Below, piece by piece: positions 37,861 to 46,722 of a DNA stretch of 64,000 bases. Position 1 is the stretch's first letter. Each line of letters opens with the position of its first letter. A program made the position numbers and the translations under genes. The notes below the pieces were generated by a model that was not told the origin of the DNA, did not search any database, and was given only the letters and a program-made list of their open reading frames with translations. The DNA comes from Acuticoccus yangtzensis. GTDB taxonomy: Bacteria; Pseudomonadota; Alphaproteobacteria; Rhizobiales; Amorphaceae. The stretch spans positions 124,001-188,000 of the forward strand of contig NZ_MJUX01000001.1 of NCBI RefSeq assembly GCF_001927245.1. Direction: 5' to 3'.

Positions 37861-39291
37861 ATGCCAGACGCGGCCGACCTCGTCATCGCCAACGGAACCA
37901 TCGTCACGGAAACGGCGACCTTCACCGCCTCCATCGCGGTGAAGGACGGCAAGATTTCCGCGATCGGGGCCGAGGCCGCCATGCCACCCGCCGCCGAGCG
38001 GATCGACGCCGCGGGGCTCCACGTTCTGCCGGGCGTGATCGACGTTCACGTTCACTTCCGCGAACCGGGCATGACGCAGAAGGAAGACTGGGAGACCGGC
38101 AGTCGCGCGGCGGCGATGGGCGGTGTCACCACCGTGTTCGAGATGCCGAACACCGATCCTCCGGTCCACAATGTCGAGACATACGAGCTGAAGCGGGGCC
38201 TCGCCGCGGCGAAATCCTGCGTCGACTTCGGCATCTACGGTGTGATGGCCGAGCACAACCTCGCCGACCTCAGGCCGATGGCCGAGGCCGGTGTGGCCGG
38301 CTTCAAGCTCTTCCTCGGCAACACCACGGGCAATCTCCCCTGCCCGTCCGACGGCGCGGTGCTGGAAGGGTTCGAGATCCTGTCCCAGCTCGGCCTCAGG
38401 TGCTCCATCCACGCCGAGAACTCGCCCATCCTCTTCTGGCGGGAGGACCGGCTGAAGGCGGCCGGGCGCAACACCGCCATGGACCATCTCTTGGCGCGGA
38501 CGGACATCGTCGCCCTGGAAGCCTTGTCGAAAAGCTGCCTGTTCGCGGAGTGGACGGGGGCGCGGATCCACATCGTCCACGAATCGTGCGCGCGGAGCCT
38601 TCCCTATATCGCCTTCTACAAGGCGCGCGGGGTGGATGTGACGGTGGAGACGCTGCCGCAATACCTCACCCTCGCCGTCGAGGACGCGACGAAGCCCGGC
38701 ATGCACGTGATGCGCATGAACCCGCCGATCCGCGAGCGGGCGCAGCAGCAACCGCTGCGCGATGCCTTCGCGTCCGGGCTGATCGACATGATCGCCACCG
38801 ACCACGCCCCGCACACGCCGCAGGAGAAGGCCGGGGAGACGATCTGGGACATGGCGTGCGGCTTTCCGGGCGTGGAATCGCAGCTCCCCATCATGCTGAG
38901 CCTCGCCAAGACGGGCGCCTTCACGCTGCAGCGTTATGTGCAGGCCTCGTCGGCCAACCCGGCGCGCGCCTTCGGCCTCTACGGCACCAAGGGCGTGATC
39001 ACGCCGGGGGCTGACGCGGACCTCGTCCTCGTCGACATGAACCGGGTGGAGACGCTGTCGGCGGAACGGCTGCAGTCGCGCGGCAAGGTCTCGCCGTTCG
39101 AGGGGGTGGAGGTGTCGGCGTGGCCTGTCGCCACCATCGTGCGCGGCACCCCGGTGATGCGTGACGGCGAGATCACCGGCGCGCCGGGCTCCGGCCGCGA
39201 GGTGAAGGTGAGGATGCCCGTCCCCGCCCCGCGCAACGTGGAGACGCAGCTTTCGACCCTCTGCGGCGCCTCCCCGGCACCCGTGCATTGA
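37861..39291 (+). CDS. Dihydroorotase/hydantoinase-family cyclic amidohydrolase
   Basis: A 476-residue protein of the dihydroorotase-allantoinase-hydantoinase family, which opens cyclic amides. Metal-site elements: DVHVHFREPG (H-x-H), GFKLFLGNTTG (the lysine expected to be carbamylated), CSIHAEN, IHIVHESC and the catalytic aspartate in ATDHAPHTPQEK. The ATG at 37861 has CGGAGA upstream; the GTG at 37834 is less likely. Its setting with another amidohydrolase and a molybdenum hydroxylase suggests heterocycle or purine-type catabolism rather than pyrimidine synthesis, but this is inference. Confidence 0.87.
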   Translation: MPDAADLVIANGTIVTETATFTASIAVKDGKISAIGAEAAMPPAAERIDAAGLHVLPGVIDVHVHFREPGMTQKEDWETGSRAAAMGGVTTVFEMPNTDPPVHNVETYELKRGLAAAKSCVDFGIYGVMAEHNLADLRPMAEAGVAGFKLFLGNTTGNLPCPSDGAVLEGFEILSQLGLRCSIHAENSPILFWREDRLKAAGRNTAMDHLLARTDIVALEALSKSCLFAEWTGARIHIVHESCARSLPYIAFYKARGVDVTVETLPQYLTLAVEDATKPGMHVMRMNPPIRERAQQQPLRDAFASGLIDMIATDHAPHTPQEKAGETIWDMACGFPGVESQLPIMLSLAKTGAFTLQRYVQASSANPARAFGLYGTKGVITPGADADLVLVDMNRVETLSAERLQSRGKVSPFEGVEVSAWPVATIVRGTPVMRDGEITGAPGSGREVKVRMPVPAPRNVETQLSTLCGASPAPVH

Positions 39292-39464
39292 ACCACGCCC
39301 GGCGCTGAGCCGAGGCGGATGCCGTCACGTCCGACCCCGAGCCCGCGCCGCACCAGCCCCGCGCGGGATATGAGCACGACCACGGCCGGAGCCGCACCGC
39401 CCCGGCCGTCTTCCGCCCCGAACTGCGCCCGAGCGGCGCTCTGCCCAAAACCTCCGCGGACACC

Positions 39465-41798
39465 ATGGAACACGACACCGACGCCGCGGCCGGCCCGATC
39501 GGCCAGCCGCTCACCAATGTGCGCTGGGACAGGCTGATCCGCGGGCGCGGGCGCTTCGTCGCCAACCGGCGCCACCCGGACCTGGCCCACGCCGCCGTGG
39601 TGCGCGCCATGGAGCCGTCCGGCACCATCACCGCGATCGACACCGCCGAGGCGGCCGCCGTTCCGGGCGTCGTCGCGATCTTCACCCAGGCCGATTTCGA
39701 GACCGTCTGCACCCCCTGGCGGGCGACGCACGGCCTCTTCGCGGGCGCGAGCGTTCCGCCCGAATATCCGCTGGCGCGCGGCGAGGTCCGCTATGTCGGC
39801 GAGCCCGTGGCGCTGGTCGTGGCCGAGACCGCCGCCGCCGCGCGCGATGCCGCCGACCTCGTCGCGGTGACGCTGGACGCGCGCCCCGCCGTCGTCTCGG
39901 CCACCGACGCTTTGGCGCCCGGCGCCCCCGCGCTCCACCCGCACCTTGCCGGCGCGGAAGCCAACCTCCACTACCGCATCGCCCGCGAGGCGCCTGCAAC
40001 GGGCGGAACGCGCCACACCGTGCACCTCACCCTGTCCCGCGTGGCCCCGCAGCCGATGGAGACGCGCGGTGTTCTGGCCGACTACGACCCCGCCGAGGGC
40101 ACCCTCACCGTGGTCCAGTCGCATCAGCACCCGCACCAGCAGCAGGACATCTACGCCCGCCACCTCGGCATCCCCGAGCACAAGGTGCGCGTGATCGCCG
40201 AGGACGTGGGCGGCGCCTTCGGCATGAAGCAGCAGCTCCACAAGGACGAGATGGCGACGGTGTGCGCCGCGGTGGTGCTCGGCCGCGCGGTGCGCTTCAT
40301 CGCCACGCGCGGCGAAAGCCTCCTCAGCGACGGCCAGGCGCGCGACCACGCGATGACCGCCCACGCCGATGTCGCCGCGGACGGGACCGTCACCGGGCTG
40401 TCCCTCAGCGACGTCTGCGGCGTCGGCGCGTTCGGCCTCTACCCGCGCACCAGCTTCGGCGAATCGGGGCAGATGTCGCGGCTGTTCGGGGCGCCTTACG
40501 CGGTGGGTTCGGTGGCCTTCGAGTCGCGCCTCGCGTTCCAGAACCGGCCGCCGCTGGGGCATTATCGCGGTGTCGGTCACCCGGCCGCCTGCCTCATCAC
40601 CGAGGCGGTGATGGACAAGGCCGCCCGCGCCGCCGACGAGGACCGCGTCGCCTTCCGCAAGCGCCACCTCCACACCCTCGCGAACGGCCCCGCCACCACC
40701 GCCGCGGGCCTCGTCCTCCACCGCTACCGCATGGCCGAGTGCCTGGACCTCGTGGCCGACCGCCTCGCCGCCGTGCCCGCCCCGGCGGACGGGCGCATCC
40801 GCGGCACCGGCCTCGCCTGCCTCCTGGAGCTGACGGCCCCCGGCTCGCGCTATTATGGCGACGGTCAGATCAATGTCACCGCCACCGAGACTGTGACGCT
40901 GCGCATGGAGCCGTCCGGCACGGTGCGCCTCGCGTCGGGCCACACTGACCAGGGACAGGGCGCGGACCAGATGCTGGCCCAGGTCGCGGCGGACGTGCTG
41001 GGGCTGACCGCGGACGACATCGCCGTGACCACCGGCGACAGCGCGCATTCGCCCTATGGAGGCGGCGCGTTCGGCTCACGTGGCACGGCGGTCGGCGGGC
41101 GCGCGGCCTATGCGGCGGCCGGCATGCTGCGGGACAAGCTCATCGCCACCGCCGCCCTCCTCCACCAGCGCGACCCGGCGGATCTGTCGCTGGCGGCGGG
41201 TCATGTGGTGGCGGCGGACGGCACGCAGCTCGCCACGCTGGCGGAGGTGGCGCGCATCTGCCACTTCAAGCCGCACCTTCTGCCGGACGGGCACGACGCC
41301 AGCCTCAGCGTCGTCGCCCGCCACGTGCCGCCCCACGACGGGATGACCGCGGCCGCGGTGTTCGGCGCCGCCGTCGCCATCGACCCCGCCACCGGCGAGG
41401 TGACGGTGGAGCGGCTGGTGACAGCGCACGACTGCGGCACGGTGGTGAACCCCAGGAGCGCCGAGGCGCAGATGATGGGCGGGGCGATGCAGGGCCTCGG
41501 CCAGGCGCTCTACGAGGCGATCCGCATGGACGAGAGCGGCCAGCCCCTCACCGGCTCCTTCATGGACTATGCGATGCCGCGCGCAGACATGGCCCCACCG
41601 GTGGAGGTGCTGCACCTTGCCCCCCTGCCGGGCGATGGGTTCGCGCCGCACGGCGTCGGCGAGGCGGGAGCGTCCGGCGTTCCGGCGGCGGTCCTCCTCG
41701 CGGTCAACGACGCGTTGGCCCCGCTGGGGGCGGAGATCACCGCCCTTCCGGCGACCGCGCCCGACATCTGGCGCGCCATCCGCGACGCTGAGGGGTGA
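39465..41798 (+). CDS. Xanthine dehydrogenase-family molybdopterin-binding subunit (orphan)
   Basis: A 777-residue large subunit of the xanthine oxidase/CO dehydrogenase family, holding the Mo-cytosine/pterin cofactor. It has the N-terminal hammerhead domain (residues ~25-135), then EDVGGAFGMKQQ, LGHYRGVGHPAACLITE, GHTDQGQGADQMLAQ and the catalytic glutamate in PHGVGEAGASG near the C-terminus. The active-site loop is not the selenoCys/Cys loop of true CoxL. Such subunits work with FAD and 2Fe-2S subunits; neither is encoded nearby. It follows the dihydroorotase-like gene on the same strand after ~170 bases. Confidence 0.88.
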   Translation: MEHDTDAAAGPIGQPLTNVRWDRLIRGRGRFVANRRHPDLAHAAVVRAMEPSGTITAIDTAEAAAVPGVVAIFTQADFETVCTPWRATHGLFAGASVPPEYPLARGEVRYVGEPVALVVAETAAAARDAADLVAVTLDARPAVVSATDALAPGAPALHPHLAGAEANLHYRIAREAPATGGTRHTVHLTLSRVAPQPMETRGVLADYDPAEGTLTVVQSHQHPHQQQDIYARHLGIPEHKVRVIAEDVGGAFGMKQQLHKDEMATVCAAVVLGRAVRFIATRGESLLSDGQARDHAMTAHADVAADGTVTGLSLSDVCGVGAFGLYPRTSFGESGQMSRLFGAPYAVGSVAFESRLAFQNRPPLGHYRGVGHPAACLITEAVMDKAARAADEDRVAFRKRHLHTLANGPATTAAGLVLHRYRMAECLDLVADRLAAVPAPADGRIRGTGLACLLELTAPGSRYYGDGQINVTATETVTLRMEPSGTVRLASGHTDQGQGADQMLAQVAADVLGLTADDIAVTTGDSAHSPYGGGAFGSRGTAVGGRAAYAAAGMLRDKLIATAALLHQRDPADLSLAAGHVVAADGTQLATLAEVARICHFKPHLLPDGHDASLSVVARHVPPHDGMTAAAVFGAAVAIDPATGEVTVERLVTAHDCGTVVNPRSAEAQMMGGAMQGLGQALYEAIRMDESGQPLTGSFMDYAMPRADMAPPVEVLHLAPLPGDGFAPHGVGEAGASGVPAAVLLAVNDALAPLGAEITALPATAPDIWRAIRDAEG

Positions 41799-41816
41799 TC
41801 GTCCCCCGCGAAACGC

Positions 41817-41845
41817 AAAAAAGGCGCCCACCGGGCGCCTTTTTT
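41817..41845. terminator. Bidirectional intrinsic terminator
   Basis: A-run (41817-41822), stem GGCGCCC/GGGCGCC (41823-41829 with 41833-41839), 3-base loop and T-run (41840-41845). It works on both strands, between the convergent molybdopterin-subunit and AGCS symporter genes. Confidence 0.95.
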
Positions 41846-41862
41846 GTTTGTGTCAGTGGGGC

Positions 41863-43482
41863 TTACTCGGCCGGGGCCGCGTGGCTGCCCTTGAAGCGCT
41901 TGATCTCGCCGGACTTCAGGCGGGCGAAGTAGGACCCCGCCTCGGCCTTCACGATCGGCATCAGGAGATAGAGCGCGATGATGTTGACGACCGCCATGGC
42001 GAACAGCATCGCATCGGAGAAGTCGATCACCGCGCCGAGCTGGGCCGCCGCGCCGATGACGACGAAGAAGCAGAAGATCAGCTTGAACACGAGTTCGCGC
42101 ATCGGCCCTTCGCCGACGAGGTAGGTCCACGCCTTCAGCCCATAATAGGACCACGAGATCATCGTGGAGAAGGCGAAGAGGATCACCGCGACCGCGAGAA
42201 CGTAAGGGAACCAGGAGAGGCCCGTGGCGAAGGCGGCGGAGGTCAGCTCCACGCCGGTCACGCCGCCCTCGGTGGCGATGCGCCCGCCGTCCAGCACGTA
42301 AAGCCCCGTCGCAGGGTCGACGACGAGGACACCGGAGATGACGATCACCAGCGCCGTCATGGTGCAGATGACCACGGTGTCGATGAACGGCTCCAGCAGG
42401 GAGACGACGCCCTCGGTGGTCGGCTCGTTGGTGCGCACCGCCGAGTGGGCGATGGCGGCCGAGCCCACGCCCGCCTCGTTGGAGAAGGCCGCGCGCCTGA
42501 ACCCTTGGATCAGCGCGCCGATCATGCCGCCCGCCACACCGAGCCCGGTGAAGGCGCCGGCGAAGATCTGGCCGATGGCCCAGCCGATCATGTGGTAGTT
42601 GGCCGCCAGGATGATGAGCGCCGTACCGACATAGAGGATGCCCATGAAGGGCACGACCTTCTCCGTCACCTTGGCGATCGACTTGATGCCGCCGACGATG
42701 ACGAGGAAGACGATGGCCGCCAGCACCAGCCCGGTGATCCAGCCGCGCCCGTCGAGGAAGGAGCCGGCGCCGCCGGTGACGTTGACGATCTGGGCGTGGG
42801 CCTGGTTGGCCTGGAACATGTTGCCGCCGCCGAGCGAGCCGCCCAACGTGAAGATGCAGAACAGGATCGCCATGAAGGAGCCGCCGGCGATGCCGCGCTC
42901 GGCGAAGCCCTTCTTCATGTAGTACATCGGCCCGCCGGACACCGAGCCGTCCGGGTTGGTCTTGCGGTATTTCACGCCGAGCGTGCACTCGGTGAACTTG
43001 GTGGCCATGCCGAAGATGCCGGCGAGGATCATCCAGAAGGTGGCGCCCGGCCCGCCGATGCCGACCGCGACGGCCACACCGGCGATGTTGCCGAGCCCGA
43101 CGGTGCCGGACAGCGCGGTGGCGAGCGCCTGGAAGTGGCTGACCTCACCGGCGTCCTTGGGGTCCGAATAGTCGCCTTTGACGAGCTGGATGGCGTGCCA
43201 GAAGGCGCGGATCTGGATGAAGCCGAAGTAGATCGTGAAGACGAGCGCGGCGACCACCAGCCAGCCGACGATCCACGGGAAGCCGACGAAGGGTAGGTCC
43301 GCGAAGATCAGCGAGACGAACCACCCGGTCGACGAGGCGAAGATCTCGTTGATCTGCTGGTCGAGGCCGGGCGGCGGTGCGGCGGCTTCCGGCGCGGCGT
43401 CCTGCGCGAAGGCGGCGGCGGCGAAAAGGGGTGTCAGCGCGGCGGTCGTGGCCGTCAGGGCGGCGCGGTGAAATAAGGTCAT
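41863..43482 (-). CDS. AGCS-family sodium:alanine/glycine symporter
   Basis: A 539-residue inner-membrane symporter taking up alanine or glycine with Na+. A signal-like hydrophobic N-terminus (residues ~8-26, ending FAQDAA) precedes a Pro/Ala linker and about eleven membrane helices. Family motifs include [31 protein letters not shown] and [17 protein letters not shown]. The ATG at 43482 is used; the open frame to 43797 is the shadow of the stress-protein gene. It starts 10 bases after the universal stress protein gene, so the two are co-transcribed. Confidence 0.93.
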   Translation of the reverse strand: MTLFHRAALTATTAALTPLFAAAAFAQDAAPEAAAPPPGLDQQINEIFASSTGWFVSLIFADLPFVGFPWIVGWLVVAALVFTIYFGFIQIRAFWHAIQLVKGDYSDPKDAGEVSHFQALATALSGTVGLGNIAGVAVAVGIGGPGATFWMILAGIFGMATKFTECTLGVKYRKTNPDGSVSGGPMYYMKKGFAERGIAGGSFMAILFCIFTLGGSLGGGNMFQANQAHAQIVNVTGGAGSFLDGRGWITGLVLAAIVFLVIVGGIKSIAKVTEKVVPFMGILYVGTALIILAANYHMIGWAIGQIFAGAFTGLGVAGGMIGALIQGFRRAAFSNEAGVGSAAIAHSAVRTNEPTTEGVVSLLEPFIDTVVICTMTALVIVISGVLVVDPATGLYVLDGGRIATEGGVTGVELTSAAFATGLSWFPYVLAVAVILFAFSTMISWSYYGLKAWTYLVGEGPMRELVFKLIFCFFVVIGAAAQLGAVIDFSDAMLFAMAVVNIIALYLLMPIVKAEAGSYFARLKSGEIKRFKGSHAAPAE

Positions 43483-43492
43483 GGCCTGGCCC

Positions 43493-43933
43493 TCAGGGTA
43501 CGATGGTGACGGGAATAGGCGCGGAGGAGGCAAGGCGCACGCTGACGCTGCCGAAGACGTGCTCGCGGACCGATCGCGCCGTGGTGCGTCCGATGACGAT
43601 CTGCGAGGCGCCTTTGTCGGTGGCGACGGCTTCCAGCACTTCGGCGGCGTGGCCGTGTTTGACGATGCCTTCGGCGGCGATGCCCTCCGCTTTGAGCGCG
43701 GCCACCACGGGGCCGACCAGCTTGGTGTCGGCGGTGCTGAGCTCTTCCTCCCGCCGCGCGTGGCGTTTTTCGTTTTCCTCCGCGCTCTGGAAGGCAAAGG
43801 GCGACCACTCGATCACGTAGCAGACGATGATCTTGCTTCCCTCTCCTGGCGCGACCAATGATTTGGCGAATTTCAGGACCTTATCTCCTTGCTCGGTCCC
43901 ATCGAGACCGACAAGGATCGTCATATCCGGCAT
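43493..43933 (-). CDS. Universal stress protein (UspA family)
   Basis: A 146-residue single-domain Usp. It starts with [19 protein letters not shown], the usual nucleotide-facing strand with an aspartate. The C-terminal loop is [19 protein letters not shown]; the G-x2-G-x9-G-S ATP motif is altered at its second glycine (GRTT), so ATP binding is uncertain. It lies 10 bases upstream of the AGCS symporter on the same strand, a pairing seen for transporters regulated by Usp proteins. Confidence 0.9.
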   Translation of the reverse strand: MPDMTILVGLDGTEQGDKVLKFAKSLVAPGEGSKIIVCYVIEWSPFAFQSAEENEKRHARREEELSTADTKLVGPVVAALKAEGIAAEGIVKHGHAAEVLEAVATDKGASQIVIGRTTARSVREHVFGSVSVRLASSAPIPVTIVP

Positions 43934-44472
43934 TGATCAAGGCCCCCTTCAAATTGCGTTCGTATCCATGGAGTGTCGAACCAGACGACAGATCATGTCA
44001 AATACTTCGGCACATATATTCAATTTAGCGCCCTAAGCTGCGGGCGTTGCAATGAAAGTTGCTCAAATGACCGCCAGCCGGGAGGACTTGCGGATGCCGC
44101 GATCGCGGGGGCTTTGATCGACGGCGTTCAAAGGTGAGGCAAGCGGCGCCTAGGAATGGACCGCACTCGGACCGGCGGCGACCCGCGATTTTCGCACCGG
44201 CGGAACGCCAATGTCCCGGGGGGCCGAAAAGGCCGCGCCAGACCGATCGGCCGGCCCCGGCACGCCTGCAGCAACCGGCCGGCAGCGCCCTCGCGAGGGC
44301 GGCGCGGCACAGCGACATGGAGCACCGGCAGCACGGGGGGCACAACGGCAAGGTGGGCCGGCGGCACGGGGGGCACAACGGCAAGGTGGGCCGGCGGCAT
44401 GGGGACGCGCCCGCGGGCCGGCGGCTGGGTGATCAGGGCAGCGCCCGCGGCTGAGGCGCCGCCGACGGGAGG
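43934..44472. other. Intergenic region with tandem repeats, no gene recognised
   Basis: About 540 bases. The left end (to ~44060) is AT-richer and is likely the promoter of the stress protein. The remainder is GC-rich with a 33-bp tandem repeat. Overlapping open frames on both strands cross the repeat but have no convincing starts or homology. Confidence 0.5.
44331..44396. repeat. 33-bp perfect tandem duplication
   Basis: Two identical 33-bp copies (44331-44363 and 44364-44396) beginning GCACGGGGGGCACAACGG, followed by a degenerate third start at 44397. The unit length is a multiple of three, so any frame crossing it stays open, which explains the long apparent ORFs on both strands here. Confidence 0.9.
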
Positions 44473-44883
44473 TCAGGCGTCGGAACCCTCGACCTTCTTC
44501 AGATAGCAGCCGGTGATGCGCCAATGGCCGTCGGGCTGCAAAGCGAGGGTGTAGAGCGCACGCCAGGACTCGCCCGCCTGATCGCGGAAGGCGACCTCCT
44601 GGGCATAGGTGCCGTCATTGTTCGTCCGGCTGCGCAAGAACGTCGGATGGCCGGCGCGCGTGACGGCCTTGTAGCCCTTGCGCACCATGGTGATGTAGCG
44701 CTCCGGCGTTGGAAACATGCGCTTGATGGCGGGCGCCGCATAGGCATAGGCCGCCTCCGCGTCGCCGGCCTTGAGGGCCTTCATCTGCGCTTTGATGGTG
44801 GACTGAATGGCATCGGGATTGGCGTGGGCCTCGGCACTCAAGCCAACGAAGGCGACCACGACGAGAGACAAGATCCGCTTCAT
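44473..44883 (-). CDS. DUF4864 family secreted protein
   Basis: A 136-residue protein with a Sec signal peptide (MKRILSLVVVAFVGLSAEAHA) and the DUF4864 body: helices around STIKAQMKALKAGDAEAAYA, then AIKRMFPTPERYITMVRKGY and a beta domain ending WRITGCYLKKVEG, a fold like NTF2/SnoaL. It is expected in the periplasm; function unknown. The ATG at 44883 has GGGAG 8 bases upstream. It is downstream of galU on the same strand, 104 bases away. Confidence 0.87.
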   Translation of the reverse strand: MKRILSLVVVAFVGLSAEAHANPDAIQSTIKAQMKALKAGDAEAAYAYAAPAIKRMFPTPERYITMVRKGYKAVTRAGHPTFLRSRTNNDGTYAQEVAFRDQAGESWRALYTLALQPDGHWRITGCYLKKVEGSDA

Positions 44884-44987
44884 ATTCGCACTCCCGCTCA
44901 ACGATTTCCGTCGAACGCAAATTGCGGGCCAAGCGGCCCGCAATGTCAAATAGGCTTTGGATCAATCCACCGCGCGTTGGTCGAGGC

Positions 44988-45857
44988 TCAGCCCATCAGA
45001 CCCTTGGCGATCTCGGTCAGCTCGGGCGCCAGGTCCGGCCGGTCCAGCCCAAAAGCAAGGTTTGCCGCGAGGAAGCCGATCTTCGACCCGCAGTCGTAGG
45101 TGGTGCCCTGGAATTTCAGCCCCTTGAAGCCGTCTTCCTTCATCAGGGTCAGCATGGCGTCGGTCACCTGGATTTCGCCGCCCGCGCCCTTCTCGGTGTT
45201 GGCGAGCAGGTCGAAAATGCGCGGCTTCAGGATGTAGCGGCCGGTGATGATGAGGTTCGAGGGCGCAGTTCCGGCCTTCGGCTTTTCCACCATTCCCGTG
45301 ACGTCGAACACGTCGCCGGAGCCGTTGATCTCCACCACGCCGTACTGGTCGGTCCGCTCCGGGGCGACCTCCTCCACGGCGATGACGTTGGACCCGTGTT
45401 CGTTGTAGACGTCCATCATCTGCGCCATCACACCGCGCTTGTTCTTGATGATGACGTCCGGCAGCAGCAGCGCGAAGGGCTCGTTGCCGACGAGCTCGCG
45501 CGCGCACCACACCGCGTGACCGAGGCCGAGCGGCGACTGCTGGCGGGTGAAGGAGACGTTGCCGGCCTCGGGAAGCTGGGCCCGCAGCTCCTCCAGCGGC
45601 TTGGTCTTGCCGCGCTCGGCCAGCATCGATTCCAGCTCGAACGAGATGTCGAAATGGTCTTCGATGACCTGCTTCCCGCGGCCGATGACGAAGATGAACT
45701 GCTCGATCCCGGCCTCGCGGGCCTCGTCCACGACGTACTGGAGAACGGGCTTGTCGACGACGGTCAGCATCTCCTTGGGCATGACCTTCGTGGCGGGCAG
45801 AAAGCGGGTGCCAAGGCCTGCCACCGGCAGGACGGCTTTGCGGACGGGTTGCATCAC
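44988..45857 (-). CDS. galU: UTP-glucose-1-phosphate uridylyltransferase
   Basis: A 289-residue nucleotidyltransferase making UDP-glucose from UTP and glucose-1-phosphate in the cytoplasm. The nucleotide-binding loop VLPVAGLGTRFLPATKVMPKEM holds the G-x-G-T-R motif near residue 15, and DKPVLQYVVDEA, LGLGHAVWCARE, MVEKPKAGTAPSNL and GSKIGFLAANLAF follow in the family's order. UDP-glucose feeds exopolysaccharide, LPS and glucan synthesis, matching the neighbouring glycosyltransferase and export genes. It is downstream of the ABC permease with a 52-base gap. Confidence 0.96.
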   Translation of the reverse strand: MMQPVRKAVLPVAGLGTRFLPATKVMPKEMLTVVDKPVLQYVVDEAREAGIEQFIFVIGRGKQVIEDHFDISFELESMLAERGKTKPLEELRAQLPEAGNVSFTRQQSPLGLGHAVWCARELVGNEPFALLLPDVIIKNKRGVMAQMMDVYNEHGSNVIAVEEVAPERTDQYGVVEINGSGDVFDVTGMVEKPKAGTAPSNLIITGRYILKPRIFDLLANTEKGAGGEIQVTDAMLTLMKEDGFKGLKFQGTTYDCGSKIGFLAANLAFGLDRPDLAPELTEIAKGLMG

Positions 45858-45909
45858 GTTGCCTTTGCGTCGTTAGGGCGTGGGCGACTCGAAGGAGCCG
45901 CCCGATCTA

Positions 45910-46701
45910 TTACACGGTCGCGTGCAATAAACGATACCTGTATGCGCGCTCCAGCAACAACCCGACGACGATCCCGCCGGCACACCAGCCACCATAATAA
46001 TATATGTCAAAAAAGTGGGACGTATACTCGGGAAAATAGAAACTCCTCGTCAACTCCGTCGAATGCATGAACGGGTTATAATACAAATATTTCAACATCG
46101 CGGGGGGCAGCGTCTCGGCGGTGAAAAACATGCCGGAGACGATATTGAGCGGGCCGGTGAGAATACCGAACAGGGTGCCCCAGAATTTGAAATAGAGCTT
46201 GATCACCATGTTCAGCATGCAGAAGCCGAAGGCGATACAACAGTTTCCCATGGCCGGGAGCATCGACAGCCAGAAATATTCCGGCGTGTCCGTCCCATAG
46301 AAATAGTGGAAGAAGAAGGTGATGAGGGTGTAGAGCCCCATCATCGCCAGAAGTTGCAGGAGGATCCCGCCGATGACGAGGTCGATCGGCTGCATGTTGG
46401 GCAACACCAACAGCCGCTTCATGCGGTTGTAGGTGCGGTCGCCGCCGGTGACGGAGCTGCGGAAGACCGACAGCGGCACGATGCCCGTCATCAGAAAGAC
46501 CATGATGTAGTCGCCCATCCCGCCCGTGCGCAGACGCACATAGGTGAAGATGATCGTCATCATGGTGAGCATCGCCACCGGCTCCAGCACCATGGAGAAC
46601 ACGCCGACCGGCGATTCCACGTTGCGTGTCTGCGCCTCGCGCATGGCGACACTGTAGATCACCCCGGCCTGGCGGGAGACCGCCTCACCCACAGACGCCA
46701 T
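45910..46701 (-). CDS. ABC-2 type polysaccharide export permease (Wzm/KpsM-like), orphan
   Basis: A 263-residue membrane protein with six hydrophobic segments in the ABC-2 permease pattern; NRMKRLLVLPNMQPIDLVIG and MFFTAETLPPAMLKYLYYNPF match capsule/O-antigen exporters of the KpsM/Wzm type. Such permeases move lipid-linked polysaccharide across the inner membrane with an ATPase (KpsT/Wzt), but none is encoded nearby. The coding sequence is visibly more AT-rich than its neighbours, suggesting foreign origin. It starts 21 bases after the GT2 gene and is probably co-transcribed with it. Confidence 0.87.
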   Translation of the reverse strand: MASVGEAVSRQAGVIYSVAMREAQTRNVESPVGVFSMVLEPVAMLTMMTIIFTYVRLRTGGMGDYIMVFLMTGIVPLSVFRSSVTGGDRTYNRMKRLLVLPNMQPIDLVIGGILLQLLAMMGLYTLITFFFHYFYGTDTPEYFWLSMLPAMGNCCIAFGFCMLNMVIKLYFKFWGTLFGILTGPLNIVSGMFFTAETLPPAMLKYLYYNPFMHSTELTRSFYFPEYTSHFFDIYYYGGWCAGGIVVGLLLERAYRYRLLHATV

Positions 46702-46722
46702 CGACCATTCCTTACTGCGACC

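Noticed and set aside
44134-44454. Repeat-containing small protein (106 codons, plus strand)
   Set aside because: Frame is kept open by the 33-bp duplication; no ribosome-binding site or homologue recognised.
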